Assembly: GCA_035577545.1 (NCBI GenBank)
Contig: DATLVI010000024.1
Span: forward strand, 1 to 64,000
Length of the DNA: 64,000 nucleotides
Direction: 5' to 3'
DNA from: Verrucomicrobiia bacterium
GTDB taxonomy: Bacteria > Verrucomicrobiota > Verrucomicrobiia > Palsa-1439
Positions within the stretch are counted from its first letter, which is position 1. The number at the start of each line of letters is the position of its first letter. The notes beneath the pieces are model-generated. The model was given only the letters and a program-made list of their open reading frames with translations. It ran no database searches and was not told the DNA's origin. This document shows, one piece after another, positions 35,207 through 45,015 of the stretch. The translations under genes were made by a program, and so were the position numbers.

Positions 35207-35875
35207 GTGATCGCAATGAAACTAAAAGAAAAACTCGGACTCAGCGGCACCGCGCTGCGGCCGACGAGCGCGCCCGCGCCTGCTGCGGAGTGCGAAATTG
35301 ATTTGCGACACGAAGAGGATGAGGCACTCGTGCGACGCAGCCAGAAGGGCGAAGGTGCCGCCTTCGATGTTCTGGTCGAGCGCTACAAAGAACGGCTCTA
35401 CGCCACGGTTTATCACATGACGTCGAACCACGAGGACGCCAACGACCTTGTGCAGGATACGTTCATCAAAGCTTACAAGAGCCTCCAGAGTTTTCGCGGC
35501 CAATCGAGTTTCTACACGTGGGTCTATCGCATTGCCGTGAACCGCACGATCAACTTCGTCAAGCGACGCAAGAACCGCAACCAGTACAGCCTCGACGACC
35601 TGGACAGTTCGATCCAGAGCGATCCGGATCTGGTGGAGATGCAGTCTCATGCCACCCCGCGGCGCGAGGTGGGCCTGAACGAACTTCAGGAAAAATTGAA
35701 CGAAGCGCTGCAAAAACTGTCTGAATCACATAGAGCGGTAGTGACTATGCACGACGTTCAAGGCATGACACATGCTGACATTGCGAAGGTAATGGGGTGC
35801 TCCGAAGGCACCGTGCGATCGCGGCTTTTTTATGCGCGGCAACAGTTGCAAGGATTGCTCAGCGAGTATTTGTAA
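35207..35875 (+). CDS. ECF-type sigma-70 factor
   Basis: 222 residues from a GTG at 35207 (an ATG at 35216 is also possible). Region 2 spans about 43-125: LVRRSQKGEGAAFDVLVERY, DLVQDTFIKAYKSLQSFRGQ and TWVYRIAVNRTINFVKRRKN. Region 4 is at about 165-220: LSESHRAVVTMHDVQGMTHADIAKVMGCSEGTVRSRLFYAR in pieces, ending in a helix-turn-helix. It resembles RpoE/SigW type ECF factors. The next gene, 6 nt downstream, encodes an anti-sigma factor, then an HtrA-like protein; that order mirrors envelope-stress sigma systems. Confidence 0.92.
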   Translation: MIAMKLKEKLGLSGTALRPTSAPAPAAECEIDLRHEEDEALVRRSQKGEGAAFDVLVERYKERLYATVYHMTSNHEDANDLVQDTFIKAYKSLQSFRGQSSFYTWVYRIAVNRTINFVKRRKNRNQYSLDDLDSSIQSDPDLVEMQSHATPRREVGLNELQEKLNEALQKLSESHRAVVTMHDVQGMTHADIAKVMGCSEGTVRSRLFYARQQLQGLLSEYL

Positions 35876-35881
35876 ACCGTC

Positions 35882-36544
35882 ATGGATTGCCAGAAGGTAC
35901 AACAATTGTTCGATGATCTCACGCACGAGCGGCTCGCGACGGCGACCGCCGCGCAGGTGCGGCAGCACCTTGCTGATTGCACGGACTGCCGGGTCATGGA
36001 GCAACGCACCGGGCGCCTGCAGCGGTTGCTTGCTCTCAAGCGCTATGAGCGACCGGCGCCGGGGTATTTCGACAATTTCCTTTCCGAGTTTCATGGCCGG
36101 TTGTTGACGGAAGCGCGGCAGATCGGATGGTGGGAAAGAGTGTTGGGGCGTGTGGATGATTTTCTGGCGGCGGAATCGATGCGGGTGTGGCGTTACAGTT
36201 TTACCAGCGCGCTGGGAGTCGCGGCGGTAGTGGGTCTAACCTGGATGGGCCTGCGTCAGGCGAGCGATCCCGCTGTTGTCGCTGTTGACCCGACAGTTAC
36301 TGCCAATTCGTCTTTGGCCGATGCCGATGCGATGCTTCCCCCACCACAGTCCACGCCGAATACGATCGTAGCGTCGCTCCCCGGCCTGTCGCCAGTCGCT
36401 TCGGCGGATTACCAATCTTCGTCAATGAGCGGTGTGGTTTTGGTTCCCACTTCGGCGCGCGCGGATTCCTCAGCGCCTCGCTACGTACTGGATCGCATTT
36501 CTGTCACACCGGCCAGTTATGACGTACCGAGCGTCCATTTCTAG
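35882..36544 (+). CDS. Membrane-bound ZAS-type anti-sigma factor
   Basis: 220 residues. The N-terminus carries a zinc-binding anti-sigma (ZAS) motif: QHLADCTDC with H29, C33, C36, normally holding the sigma factor in the cytoplasm. A transmembrane helix is at about 104-124 (YSFTSALGVAAVVGLTWMGL), followed by a Ser/Pro/Ala-rich periplasmic region of about 90 residues ending YVLDRISVTP. In this class, periplasmic proteases cut the anti-sigma to free the sigma factor. It lies between sigma (6-nt gap) and the HtrA homologue (26-bp overlap). Confidence 0.9.
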   Translation: MDCQKVQQLFDDLTHERLATATAAQVRQHLADCTDCRVMEQRTGRLQRLLALKRYERPAPGYFDNFLSEFHGRLLTEARQIGWWERVLGRVDDFLAAESMRVWRYSFTSALGVAAVVGLTWMGLRQASDPAVVAVDPTVTANSSLADADAMLPPPQSTPNTIVASLPGLSPVASADYQSSSMSGVVLVPTSARADSSAPRYVLDRISVTPASYDVPSVHF

Positions 36545-37628
36545 GCGGCGGGTCGCGTTTGGGGCCGCGTTTCTCGTTCTCGCCAATACGACAGCGGTCC
36601 TGGCAGCCGGGTTGTTGGAGACCATCGATCAGGAAGTCTCCACGATTTATGAGAATTCCAAGGACACCGTCGTCAAGGTTCACGCCCAGCGTCAATTTCA
36701 AATCGGCGCTTTGCCATTTAGTCCGCCGCAACGTGTGGGCACCGGGTTTTTCACCGACAGGGACGGCCACATCCTGACGGCGGCCACCATTGTGGACGAC
36801 GCGGATAGTTGCTGGATCGAGTGGCACGGCCAGAAAATCAATGCGCGGGTCGTTGGGCGGGATCCGCAAACGAATCTCGCTCTGCTAAAGATTGAGCCAG
36901 CCGCCGGCAGCCCAACGCCATTCCTGCCGCAAGGCAATTCGGATGAGCTCCGGGTGGGGTCGATGGTCGTCGCCATCGGATTTCCGTACGACCTACCGAG
37001 CGCACCCGTGGTGGGTTTCATCAACGGGATCGACATTCGTTGTGGCAGTCACGTCTTTGCTACGAGCCACATCCGCGCCAGCTGCCGGTTAAGCCCGGGA
37101 CAGGGTGGGGGCCCGATGTTGAACGTGCGCGGGGAAGTTGTCGGCATCGCGATTGCTGCGCACGCGGACGACCAGTGCTACGGATTGCCGATCAATGCCG
37201 CCCACAAAATCTGTGCGGACCTCCTCGAGTTTGGGCAACCGCAGTACACCTGGGTGGGTCTTGGCGTTTCGGAGCGGCAACTGGCCATCAATCCGACGGT
37301 TTCCAACCAATGGCAGGTATTCATCCAGCAGGTTTATTCGAATACGCCCGCGGCCGCGGCAGGGTTCCGCGATGGCGACACGCTCTTGAGCATCACGAGT
37401 AATGAAGTGCACCGTTCGGCGGACGTTCTCAATACGATGTTCTGCCACCGTGTCGGTGACACAGTAGAATTCACGGTACTGCGAGGTGGACAGGAGCAGA
37501 AACTCCTATTGGTCGTCGCCGCCCGTCCCCCTCAGGAATCGTTCAGCGCCCAAACCACCCCTCAACCCGGGCTGCTTAGGGCGCCTGGCCAGTGGCTGAC
37601 TATTGTCCCGAGCTCGCAGGAACATTGA
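36519..37628 (+). CDS. HtrA/DegS-like PDZ protein with degenerate active site
   Basis: 369 residues from the ATG at 36519, overlapping the anti-sigma gene by 26 bp. A signal peptide ends near ANTTAVLAA. The trypsin-like domain (about 40-235) is followed by one PDZ domain (about 244-335: YTWVGLGVSERQLAINPT ... TPAAAAGFRDGDTLLSI). All three catalytic positions differ from HtrA: the His region TNNHVV is HILTAATIV (T90), the Asp region SDIALL is QTNLALL (N119), and the Ser region GNSGG is GQGGGP (G196). The fold and PDZ appear intact, so the protein is probably a non-proteolytic sensor or chaperone-like regulator of the adjacent anti-sigma. Loss of the active site is read straight from the translation. 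Confidence 0.88.
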   Translation: MTYRASISRRRVAFGAAFLVLANTTAVLAAGLLETIDQEVSTIYENSKDTVVKVHAQRQFQIGALPFSPPQRVGTGFFTDRDGHILTAATIVDDADSCWIEWHGQKINARVVGRDPQTNLALLKIEPAAGSPTPFLPQGNSDELRVGSMVVAIGFPYDLPSAPVVGFINGIDIRCGSHVFATSHIRASCRLSPGQGGGPMLNVRGEVVGIAIAAHADDQCYGLPINAAHKICADLLEFGQPQYTWVGLGVSERQLAINPTVSNQWQVFIQQVYSNTPAAAAGFRDGDTLLSITSNEVHRSADVLNTMFCHRVGDTVEFTVLRGGQEQKLLLVVAARPPQESFSAQTTPQPGLLRAPGQWLTIVPSSQEH

Positions 37629-37702
37629 CCCAGTGCGACCACCGCAGAGGAGGTCACGTTGCTTGAACCCCGGTCACGATCCTGCTACGGTGCGTAAGTA
37701 AT

Positions 37703-38485
37703 GTGAACCCATCTACCAGGGATCTCGAACGCATCGCCAACCGTGTGCAGGAACTCCTCGCGGCTGCGGGCGCCCGCAAGCCGGAACTTTCTCGGGCGCG
37801 AATTGCGCAACTCATCGATCATAGTGGGTTGCGTCCCGACACCACGCGCGCTGACATTGAACAACTGTGCCGCGAGTCGCGGCAGTACCAGTTCTACTCC
37901 CTGTGCGTCAACCCGACGTGGGTGTCGCTGGTGCGCGAGCTTTTCGCCGGCTCAAACATCAAGGTTTGCTGCGTCGTGGGATTCCCGCTCGGCGCGCAGC
38001 CGCCGGAGACCAAAGCGATGGAAGCCCGGGCTGCCATCCGCCAGGGCGCCAAGGAAATCGACATGGTCATCAATATCGGCGCGCTCAAGGGTGGCGACGA
38101 CGAGTTGGTGCTTCGCGACATTCGCGGCGTGGTTGAAGCCTGCCGCGACGGCAGCGCGAAAAGCAAAGTGATACTGGAGACGTCGTTTCTCACCAATGAA
38201 GAGAAAACGCGCGCGTGCGAACTTTCCGTTAAGGCCCGTGCCGATTTCGTCAAGACCTCCACCGGTTTCAGTTCGGGCGGCGCGACGGTCGAAGACGTGT
38301 CGTTGATGAGCCGCATCGTCCGCGACAAGGGTCTCGGCGTGAAGGCCGCCGGCGGAGTGCGTTCACTCGCCGACGTGCTCAAGCTGATTGCCGCCGGCGC
38401 GACACGCATCGGCACATCAAACAGCGTGAAGATTATGAAGGAAGCTTCCGGTGAAACCGTTACCGAAGAAGGCACGGGCTATTGA
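37703..38485 (+). CDS. deoC: Deoxyribose-phosphate aldolase
   Basis: 260 residues from a GTG at 37703. Class I aldolase (TIM barrel) of the DeoC family: [61 protein letters not shown], and the Schiff-base lysine in [16 protein letters not shown], with the second lysine of the proton relay in [11 protein letters not shown]. It splits 2-deoxyribose-5-phosphate into acetaldehyde and glyceraldehyde-3-phosphate in nucleoside breakdown. Acetaldehyde made here could feed the aldehyde dehydrogenases nearby. It stands alone after the HtrA-like gene. Confidence 0.93.
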   Translation: MNPSTRDLERIANRVQELLAAAGARKPELSRARIAQLIDHSGLRPDTTRADIEQLCRESRQYQFYSLCVNPTWVSLVRELFAGSNIKVCCVVGFPLGAQPPETKAMEARAAIRQGAKEIDMVINIGALKGGDDELVLRDIRGVVEACRDGSAKSKVILETSFLTNEEKTRACELSVKARADFVKTSTGFSSGGATVEDVSLMSRIVRDKGLGVKAAGGVRSLADVLKLIAAGATRIGTSNSVKIMKEASGETVTEEGTGY

Positions 38486-38615
38486 TTGCTTGCTTCAGTC
38501 CAACGCAGCGGTAATGTTTCGGTAATCCGGGTTTTGCGAGCATTGGAGCCGTCTTGGCTTCCGTGCGCGCAGACAACGTTGAGCGACCGCACGGGGGGGG
38601 CGTGGCTGTGATTTC

Positions 38616-39938
38616 ATGCAACGTTTTCTTAAAGCACCTGTTGTTGCAATCGTCCTGCTGGCTTTGGCCGGTGGAGTCGGCTTCTGGCGGTGGCGCGCGC
38701 GAAACGAGCACAAATGGTTGTTCCGCACGGCACTGGTGAATCGCGCCGATATCGTGGCTACCATTAACGCCACGGGAACGATTGAACCTGTGGAGGTCGT
38801 GGACATCGGCGCGCAGGTGGCGGGTCTCGTTACTTCTTTCGGCCAGGACAAAAACGGCAAAACAATCGATTACGGGTCGATTGTTGAGGAAGGGGGCATT
38901 CTCGCAAAAATCGACGAGTCGGTTTATGCCGCCGATCTTGCTGTGGCCAAGGCGCAATTGGAAGAAGACATAGCCGGCGAAGTGAGTGCGGCCGCCAATG
39001 TCGAACAGATGAAGGCCAAGCTCGTCCAGGCCGACGCCGATTGGAAAAGGACGCAGGATCTTGTCCATTCCCAACTGTTGCCGCTTTCAACCTATGATTC
39101 AACCAAGGCCAGCTACGAAGTCGCCAAGGCCAGCGTTGCTGTTGCGGAAGCGGCCGTGGCGCAGGCCAGGGCGACCACGTTGCAAGCCAAGGCGCTGCTC
39201 AGCAAAGCGCAACGAAATCTGGATTTCTGCACCATCAAGTCACCCGTCAAGGGCGTCATCATTGACCGTCGCGTAAACATCGGGCAAACCGTGGTGTCCA
39301 GTCTCAACGCGCCCAGCCTGTTTTTGCTTGCGAGGGATCTGACGAAGATGCAGATCTGGGTTGCGGTAAACGAAGCCGATGTCGGGCGCATCGCTCCGGG
39401 CGCTCCCGTGACGTTCGCCTGCGACGCGTTCCCAGGAAAGGAATTCAGCGGGACGGTAGGCAAGGTTCGTCTCAACGCGACCATGACGCAAAACGTCGTG
39501 ATGTACACAGTCGAGGTCAATACAGAGAATCCCGAGAATGTTCTGCTGCCCTACCTGACCGCCAACGTTCATTTCGTGGTGCAAAAAGAGTCCAATGCAC
39601 TTTTGGTTCCCAACGCCGCATTGCGATGGTCCCCGTCTTCATTGGTCGAGGTGGCGACGGAGGCGCGCTCATCGAAGCCGGCTGACGCGACGGAGCGAAG
39701 CAATCCCAGCGACTCCAAGAAGGGTCAAACCCCAAAAGAGCGGTTTGGCGTCGTCTGGTTGAAGGATGGCAAGGTTGTACGGCCTCTTGATGTGAAGCTT
39801 GGCGTTTCGGATGGCGCTGCCACGGCCATCATTTCCGACAACCTGCGAGAGGGACAGGAAATAGTCATCGGAGAGACCACGGAAATCGCGCAGGCGGGCG
39901 TCCAGAATCCGTTTCTCCCGCAAATTCGCAGGCGTTGA
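38616..39938 (+). CDS. MacA-like efflux periplasmic adaptor (HlyD family)
   Basis: 440 residues. One N-terminal membrane anchor ([21 protein letters not shown]), then the barrel-sandwich hybrid with [19 protein letters not shown], a long coiled-coil hairpin ([19 protein letters not shown] ... AQRNLDFC), [19 protein letters not shown] and a beta barrel ([22 protein letters not shown]). This is the MacA / HlyD pattern linking an inner-membrane transporter with an outer-membrane channel. A Ser/Asp/Lys-rich insert near 345-370 ([18 protein letters not shown]) is unusual. A MacB-like permease follows 22 nt later. Confidence 0.9.
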   Translation: MQRFLKAPVVAIVLLALAGGVGFWRWRARNEHKWLFRTALVNRADIVATINATGTIEPVEVVDIGAQVAGLVTSFGQDKNGKTIDYGSIVEEGGILAKIDESVYAADLAVAKAQLEEDIAGEVSAAANVEQMKAKLVQADADWKRTQDLVHSQLLPLSTYDSTKASYEVAKASVAVAEAAVAQARATTLQAKALLSKAQRNLDFCTIKSPVKGVIIDRRVNIGQTVVSSLNAPSLFLLARDLTKMQIWVAVNEADVGRIAPGAPVTFACDAFPGKEFSGTVGKVRLNATMTQNVVMYTVEVNTENPENVLLPYLTANVHFVVQKESNALLVPNAALRWSPSSLVEVATEARSSKPADATERSNPSDSKKGQTPKERFGVVWLKDGKVVRPLDVKLGVSDGAATAIISDNLREGQEIVIGETTEIAQAGVQNPFLPQIRRR

Positions 39939-39960
39939 GGGAACGGGGGGTGAAACTGTT

Positions 39961-41328
39961 GTGAAGAATGCTTACCGAACCCTTCGAATGGCCCTACGCG
40001 CGCTGCGCCGAAACATCATGCGGTCGGTACTGACCTGTTTGGGGATCATTATCGGCATTGCCGCCGTCATCGCCATGATGGAGATCGGGCGGGGTTCTTC
40101 CTATTCCATTGAACAGACTATTGCCAGTCTGGGAGCCAATGTCATCCAGGTTGACCCCAACGACGCCGTGATCGGCGGAGTAAGTTCGGGAGGCGGAGGA
40201 CGAGTGACGCTCACTCCGGCGGACGCGGAAGCGATCCTTCAGGATTGCAGTGCGGTTCGCTGGGTCGCGCCCAGTGTGGATTGCCGGGCGCAAATCGTGT
40301 ACGGCAATCGCAACTGGTTTCCGAATAACGTTCTAGGTACGACCCCGGATTATCTGGTGATTCGCAAGTGGGACCTTTCTGCAGGCGAGCCGTTCACTTA
40401 TGACGACGTCCGCAGCGCGGCTGCGGTTTGCATCATCGGGCAAACGATCGTCCGCCAATTGTTCGGCGACGAACCGCCGCTCGGCAAAGTGATCCGCGTC
40501 AAGAATGTCGCGATGAAGGTAGTCGGCGTCCTGAGCCGGAAAGGGGCGAATATGATGGGGAGAGATCAGGACGATTTTATCGCGGCTCCCTGGACCACCA
40601 TCAAATTCCGGCTGACTGGTTCGAGGCAGGCGTCCCAAGCCGCAGCGGGCTCGTCGGCATCCGCGTCGGTCAATACGCTCAGCCAGCTTTATCCGAACCA
40701 GCAGGTGCAATTGTTTCCGCAACAGTCCGCGACCCAGGCGGCGGACACGCTGCAGATGACGCGGTTTTCTGATCTTGACGACGTCTGGATATCGGCTACG
40801 GCGGCGCAGGACATTCCTGTGGCCATGCGCCAGATCACCAGCCTGCTGCGGGACCGGCATCGAATCCAATCCGGTGCGCCGGATGACTTCCGCATTCGTG
40901 ATTTGACTGAAATCTCCCAGGCGCTGGCGTCCACCAGCCGGGTCATGACCAATCTGCTGTTGATCGTGGCGTTGATTTCGTTGGTGGTGGGCGGCGTCGG
41001 CATCATGAATATCATGCTCGTATCGGTGACCGAGCGAACGCGCGAGATCGGCATCCGCATGGCCGTGGGGGGCAGGGCGCGTGACATCCTGCGGCAATTT
41101 CTGGTCGAGGCGGTGGTGCTCTGTGTCGCCGGCGGCATCGCCGGGATTCTGTTGGGTCGCGGGGTGTCGGTCGCCGTGACCGCGTTCCTTCACTGGCCGA
41201 CCCTGCCTTCATTGCCCGCGATCGTTGCCGCGGTCGTGGTATCGATGACCGTCGGGATCGTATTCGGGTTCTACCCGGCTTGGAAAGCGTCGCGCCTCGA
41301 TCCGATTGAGGCGCTCCGGTACGAGTAG
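39961..41328 (+). CDS. MacB/FtsX-type ABC transporter permease (no ATPase domain)
   Basis: 455 residues from a GTG at 39961. A MacB_PCD periplasmic core lies between a first membrane helix ([27 protein letters not shown]) and three C-terminal helices ([58 protein letters not shown]). It contains the family motif [15 protein letters not shown] and ends [19 protein letters not shown]. coli MacB has an N-terminal ATPase; this protein has none. No ATPase gene lies between the adaptor and this permease or after it, so the energising subunit must be elsewhere. Confidence 0.9.
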   Translation: MKNAYRTLRMALRALRRNIMRSVLTCLGIIIGIAAVIAMMEIGRGSSYSIEQTIASLGANVIQVDPNDAVIGGVSSGGGGRVTLTPADAEAILQDCSAVRWVAPSVDCRAQIVYGNRNWFPNNVLGTTPDYLVIRKWDLSAGEPFTYDDVRSAAAVCIIGQTIVRQLFGDEPPLGKVIRVKNVAMKVVGVLSRKGANMMGRDQDDFIAAPWTTIKFRLTGSRQASQAAAGSSASASVNTLSQLYPNQQVQLFPQQSATQAADTLQMTRFSDLDDVWISATAAQDIPVAMRQITSLLRDRHRIQSGAPDDFRIRDLTEISQALASTSRVMTNLLLIVALISLVVGGVGIMNIMLVSVTERTREIGIRMAVGGRARDILRQFLVEAVVLCVAGGIAGILLGRGVSVAVTAFLHWPTLPSLPAIVAAVVVSMTVGIVFGFYPAWKASRLDPIEALRYE

Positions 41329-41347
41329 TCGGCGTGCGCCTACTTTT
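41324..41347. terminator. Bidirectional hairpin overlapping the macB-like and aldolase stop codons
   Basis: GGCG (41331-41334) / CGCC (41337-41340) with flanking AGTA/TACT arms, followed by a T-run on the plus strand (41344-41348). The plus-strand permease stop (41326-41328) and the aldolase stop (41340-41342, minus) are inside it. It fits a compact terminator for the permease gene. Confidence 0.5.
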
Positions 41348-42296
41348 TGCCGAGTTTCGCGCGCACGTCGTCGAGTTGGCCGGCGGAGCCGAGGGCCTGG
41401 TTTTTGTGGGCGATCATCCTGGCATACTCTTCGATGTAGATCTTGCCCGGATCGCGGAGGTCGAATTTGTCGGGATGATCGCGGAAGAATTCGCGATGCA
41501 CTCGGGTCCACACGAGACGACCGTCGGTGTCGATATTGACCTTGCAGACGCCGAGCTTGGCGGCCGGGAGGAAATCTCCCTCGGGCACGCCGCTGGTTTC
41601 TTCCATCTTGCCGCCCGCCTTGTTGATGCGATCCACTTCGTCCTTCGGTACGCTGGAACTGCCGTGCATGACCATCGGGACGCCGGGGAGCAGTTTCTGG
41701 ATCTTCTCGATGACATCAAAATGCAGGCCGAATTTCTTGCCGGGTTCGGCCTTGAACTTGTACGCGCCATGGCTGGTGCCGATGGCCACCGCCAGGGAAT
41801 CGCATTTCGTTTGTTCGACAAATATCTTCGCCTCGTCGGGATCGGTCAGGGAGACGTGGCCGACGATGTCCTCCTCGACGCCGCCGAGCATGCCGAGTTC
41901 GGCTTCGACCGACAAACCGCGCGCGTGCGCCTTGTCCACGACGCGCTTGGTGATCTCGACGTTCTTGTCGAACGGTTCATGGCTGGCATCGATCATCACC
42001 GAGCTGTAGAAGCCGGAGGCGATGCAGTCGTAACAGGTCTGCTCGTCGCCGTGGTCGAGATGGACCGCGAAAATCGCGTCGGGAAAGACCTCCTGCGAGG
42101 CACGGATCATTGCCTCAAGATAGCGTTTGTCCGTGTATTTGCGCGCGCCCCGGCTCAGCTGGATGATGAAAGGCGCCTTGCTCTGGACATTGCCCTGGAA
42201 CAGGCCGACGGTCTGCTCCAAATTGTTGATATTGTAAGCGCCGAGGGCGTACTTGCCGTAGGCGATCTTGAACAGTTGAGCGGTGGTAACAATCAT
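41340..42296 (-). CDS. fba: Class II fructose-bisphosphate aldolase
   Basis: 318 residues. Zinc-dependent class II aldolase: YNINNLEQTVGLFQG at the start, FAVHLDHGDE (first zinc His motif), SVEAELGMLGGVEED, AIGTSHGAYKFKAEP, VPMVMHGSSSVPKDE, CKVNIDTDGRLVWTRVHREFF. It interconverts fructose-1,6-bisphosphate with glyceraldehyde-3-phosphate and dihydroxyacetone phosphate. It is the last gene of a minus-strand group (purD, S41-like, fusion, VOC), 96 nt after the VOC gene, and its stop overlaps that of the convergent permease. Confidence 0.94.
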   Translation of the reverse strand: MIVTTAQLFKIAYGKYALGAYNINNLEQTVGLFQGNVQSKAPFIIQLSRGARKYTDKRYLEAMIRASQEVFPDAIFAVHLDHGDEQTCYDCIASGFYSSVMIDASHEPFDKNVEITKRVVDKAHARGLSVEAELGMLGGVEEDIVGHVSLTDPDEAKIFVEQTKCDSLAVAIGTSHGAYKFKAEPGKKFGLHFDVIEKIQKLLPGVPMVMHGSSSVPKDEVDRINKAGGKMEETSGVPEGDFLPAAKLGVCKVNIDTDGRLVWTRVHREFFRDHPDKFDLRDPGKIYIEEYARMIAHKNQALGSAGQLDDVRAKLGKK

Positions 42297-42392
42297 TTCA
42301 AATTCTCCTCATGAAACAACGGGGTGCGTCTGGCACGCTCGCCACTTGACAGTAGCGAACACACGTCAGCGCGTCAAACTTGATTTCCGGCG

Positions 42393-42737
42393 TTACTCGG
42401 CGGCTTCGAACAGGTCGAACTGATTGCCATCGGGGTCGTTGACGGTGATGAGCTTGCCGAAGGGCTCGTCCCTGATATCGCCGCTGAATTCCACGCCGCG
42501 CTCCTTGAGTGTGGCCACAGTCGCATTGATGTCATCGACCAGCAGGCTCAGGAACGGATTGCGCGCGCCGCCGGCCTGCTCGGACGGCATCAGCCCGAGG
42601 TGGACCGCATTGAGATCGACCTCCGCCCAGTTGTCTTCGCGATAGGCGATCTTCAGGCCGAGTTTCTTCTCGAAGAAATCGCAGGAGCGGGCGATGTCGG
42701 AGACTTTGAATACGATCGTGGCAATACCTTTAATCAT
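42393..42737 (-). CDS. VOC (glyoxalase/bleomycin-resistance) family protein
   Basis: 114 residues, a single glyoxalase-type domain with the two-strand halves IVFKVSDIARSCDFFEKKLGLKI and INATVATLKERGVEFSGDI. ITVNDPDGNQFDLFE is the family C-terminal metal-binding motif (Glu at the end). Metal-dependent lyase, isomerase or drug-binding activity cannot be assigned. It begins 9 nt after the stop of the fusion gene, so they are probably cotranscribed. Confidence 0.88.
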   Translation of the reverse strand: MIKGIATIVFKVSDIARSCDFFEKKLGLKIAYREDNWAEVDLNAVHLGLMPSEQAGGARNPFLSLLVDDINATVATLKERGVEFSGDIRDEPFGKLITVNDPDGNQFDLFEAAE

Positions 42738-42746
42738 GGGGATTCC

Positions 42747-44966
42747 TTAGTAGGGTAGGGGGAACTTCGCGGTTATGGCCCGGACTTTTTCCTTTACGTT
42801 GGCCTGTACGGTTGCATCGTCGGGTTTTTCCAACACTTCTGTGATGAGCGCGGCGATCTGCTCCATCTCGGTTTCCCTCATCCCACGGGTGGTGACGGCC
42901 GGTGTGCCGAGGCGGATGCCGCTGGTGACCAATGGTTTTTCGGGGTCGTAGGGGATGAGGTTCTTGTTGGTGGTGATACCGGCGCGATCGAGTGATTCCT
43001 GCGCGATCTTGCCGGTGAGTTTCTTGGGACGCAGATCCACGAGCATCAAATGATTGTCGGTACCGCCGCTGACAATGCGGAAGCCCAACCCTGCCAAAGC
43101 CGTCGCGAGCGCCTTTGCGTTCTTCACGATCTGCCGCTGGTAGTCCTTGAAATCCGGTTTCATCGCTTCGAGGAAGCAGACGGCCTTGGCGGCGATGATG
43201 TGCATGAGCGGACCGCCCTGGATACCGGGCAGGACCCAGCCATCAATGTCCTTGGCATATTTCGCCTTGCAGAGGATCAAGCCCGCGCGCGGCCCCCGTA
43301 AGGTTTTGTGCGTGGTGGTGGTGACGAAATCGGCGAAAGGCACCGGACTGGGATGAATCCCGGCCGCGACCAGGCCCGCGATGTGGGCCATGTCAACAAA
43401 CAGCAACGCGCCGACGCTATCGGCAATTTCGCGCATCCGTTTGAAATCGATAACGCGCGGATAGGCGCTGGCGCCGGCCGTGATCATTTTCGGGCGACAA
43501 TCTTGCGCGAGTTTCGCGAGTTGATCGTAGTCGATCATCTCGTTGTCCTGGCGCACACCATAATGGACGACTTTATAGAAGCGGCCCGAGAAGTTGCGGG
43601 GTGAACCGTGCGTGAGATGGCCGCCGTGGGCGAGTTCCATTGTGAGAATGGTATCCCCGTGCTGGATCGTGGCGAAATACACGGCCATGTTCGCCTGGGA
43701 ACCTGAGTGCGGCTGGACATTGGCGTGTTCGGCCCCGAAAAGCTGTTTGGCGCGATCAATGGCGAGTTGCTCGGCGATGTCCACGTATTCGCAGCCGCCG
43801 TAATACCGACGGCCCGGGTAGCCTTCCGCGTATTTATTCGTCAACACCGTGCCCGCCGCTTCAAGGATGGCCGGTGAGACAAAGTTTTCGCTGGCGATCA
43901 ACTCGATGTTCTCCTGCTGCCGCTGTTTCTCACGCTGGACGGCGTTGAAAATCTCCGGGTCGGTCACGGCGAGCGCGGAAGTTTTCTTCGCAGGCGTGGA
44001 CTTCGTGTTCAGGATGGGCGGATGGTCCATTTCATCGACGCGGCGCGCGTGGCGGCCGCCATCAAAGCTGGTGTGCAACCAGACATCCAGGATGTGCCGG
44101 GCCTGCTCGGCATCAAGATCGATCCCCGATAGCACGAGGACATTGGCATCGTTATGCTCGCGGCTGAGGCGGGCCCAGTGTTCGTTGCTGACCATCGCGG
44201 CACGCACGCCGGGGAACCGGTTGGCGGCAATGCTCATGCCGATGCCGCTCTTGCAGATCAAAACGCCGCGGTCAAAATTGCCGGCGAGCAGTTCGCGCGC
44301 AACGAGAAACGCGTACTCGGGATAATCCACCGGGTCGGTTGTATGGGTGCCGAAATCAGCGAATACATATCCCTGTTGTGCGAGCCAGTCCTTCAACGAG
44401 GCTTTGATCTCGACCCCGCCGTGATCACCCGCCAGGGCGATGCGCAACGCGCGAGTTTCATCGTTCGTGGCGGCCGCGATCTCCCGGGTCGCCTGGCCCG
44501 TTGTGGATGCCGTCTGGTTGATGAAGACGATCAGGCTTGGTAACGCGTCGCGGATCTGGTCCCGAGTACGGCGATACACCTCGATGGATTGGCCGATCGG
44601 GTCAGCAATGTCCTTGTTCTGGTCAGCCCGCAATTCCTCGAATTCACGGACGAGAAACGTCTTCTCCGCCGCCGCGGGATAAAGGGCCAGAATCGCGTCG
44701 TAGTGTTGGCGGGTCATCGTCAGGATGAAATCGGCCTGACGAACAAGTTCACTACCGAGCGCCTGGCTGACATGCGACGAAATGTCGATCCCGAATTCCG
44801 TCATCACCTCGATGGCCGCCTCCGTCGCACCAACGCCCTCGAGCGCGCCCAGACCGGCCGAGGCGATCTGAACGTCGTTGCGGCCCCGCAGCATGTGCCG
44901 GAGCAAGCCCTCCGCCATGGGGCTGCGGCAAACATTGCCTGTGCAAACGAAAAGGATCTTCTTCAT
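42747..44966 (-). CDS. rpiB/glyA: Three-domain fusion: low-MW protein tyrosine phosphatase + RpiB + serine hydroxymethyltransferase
   Basis: One uninterrupted 739-residue frame holds three enzymes. Residues 1-150: low-molecular-weight phosphatase with CTGNVCRSP (C8, R14) and general acid in ADPIG (D122). Residues about 174-310: ribose-5-phosphate isomerase B with LAGDHGG (D181, H182), [10 protein letters not shown], and the active cysteine in [16 protein letters not shown] (C238). Residues about 335-739: serine hydroxymethyltransferase with [39 protein letters not shown], and the PLP lysine in [13 protein letters not shown] (K554). All three active sites look intact. It joins a signalling-type phosphatase, a pentose-phosphate step and one-carbon metabolism. 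VOC and aldolase genes follow on the same strand. Confidence 0.93.
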   Translation of the reverse strand: MKKILFVCTGNVCRSPMAEGLLRHMLRGRNDVQIASAGLGALEGVGATEAAIEVMTEFGIDISSHVSQALGSELVRQADFILTMTRQHYDAILALYPAAAEKTFLVREFEELRADQNKDIADPIGQSIEVYRRTRDQIRDALPSLIVFINQTASTTGQATREIAAATNDETRALRIALAGDHGGVEIKASLKDWLAQQGYVFADFGTHTTDPVDYPEYAFLVARELLAGNFDRGVLICKSGIGMSIAANRFPGVRAAMVSNEHWARLSREHNDANVLVLSGIDLDAEQARHILDVWLHTSFDGGRHARRVDEMDHPPILNTKSTPAKKTSALAVTDPEIFNAVQREKQRQQENIELIASENFVSPAILEAAGTVLTNKYAEGYPGRRYYGGCEYVDIAEQLAIDRAKQLFGAEHANVQPHSGSQANMAVYFATIQHGDTILTMELAHGGHLTHGSPRNFSGRFYKVVHYGVRQDNEMIDYDQLAKLAQDCRPKMITAGASAYPRVIDFKRMREIADSVGALLFVDMAHIAGLVAAGIHPSPVPFADFVTTTTHKTLRGPRAGLILCKAKYAKDIDGWVLPGIQGGPLMHIIAAKAVCFLEAMKPDFKDYQRQIVKNAKALATALAGLGFRIVSGGTDNHLMLVDLRPKKLTGKIAQESLDRAGITTNKNLIPYDPEKPLVTSGIRLGTPAVTTRGMRETEMEQIAALITEVLEKPDDATVQANVKEKVRAITAKFPLPY

Positions 44967-45015
44967 TGAATATTTCTGCGTACCGGGCAGGCTGAGTGTA
45001 CTGCCGTGACCGGCC

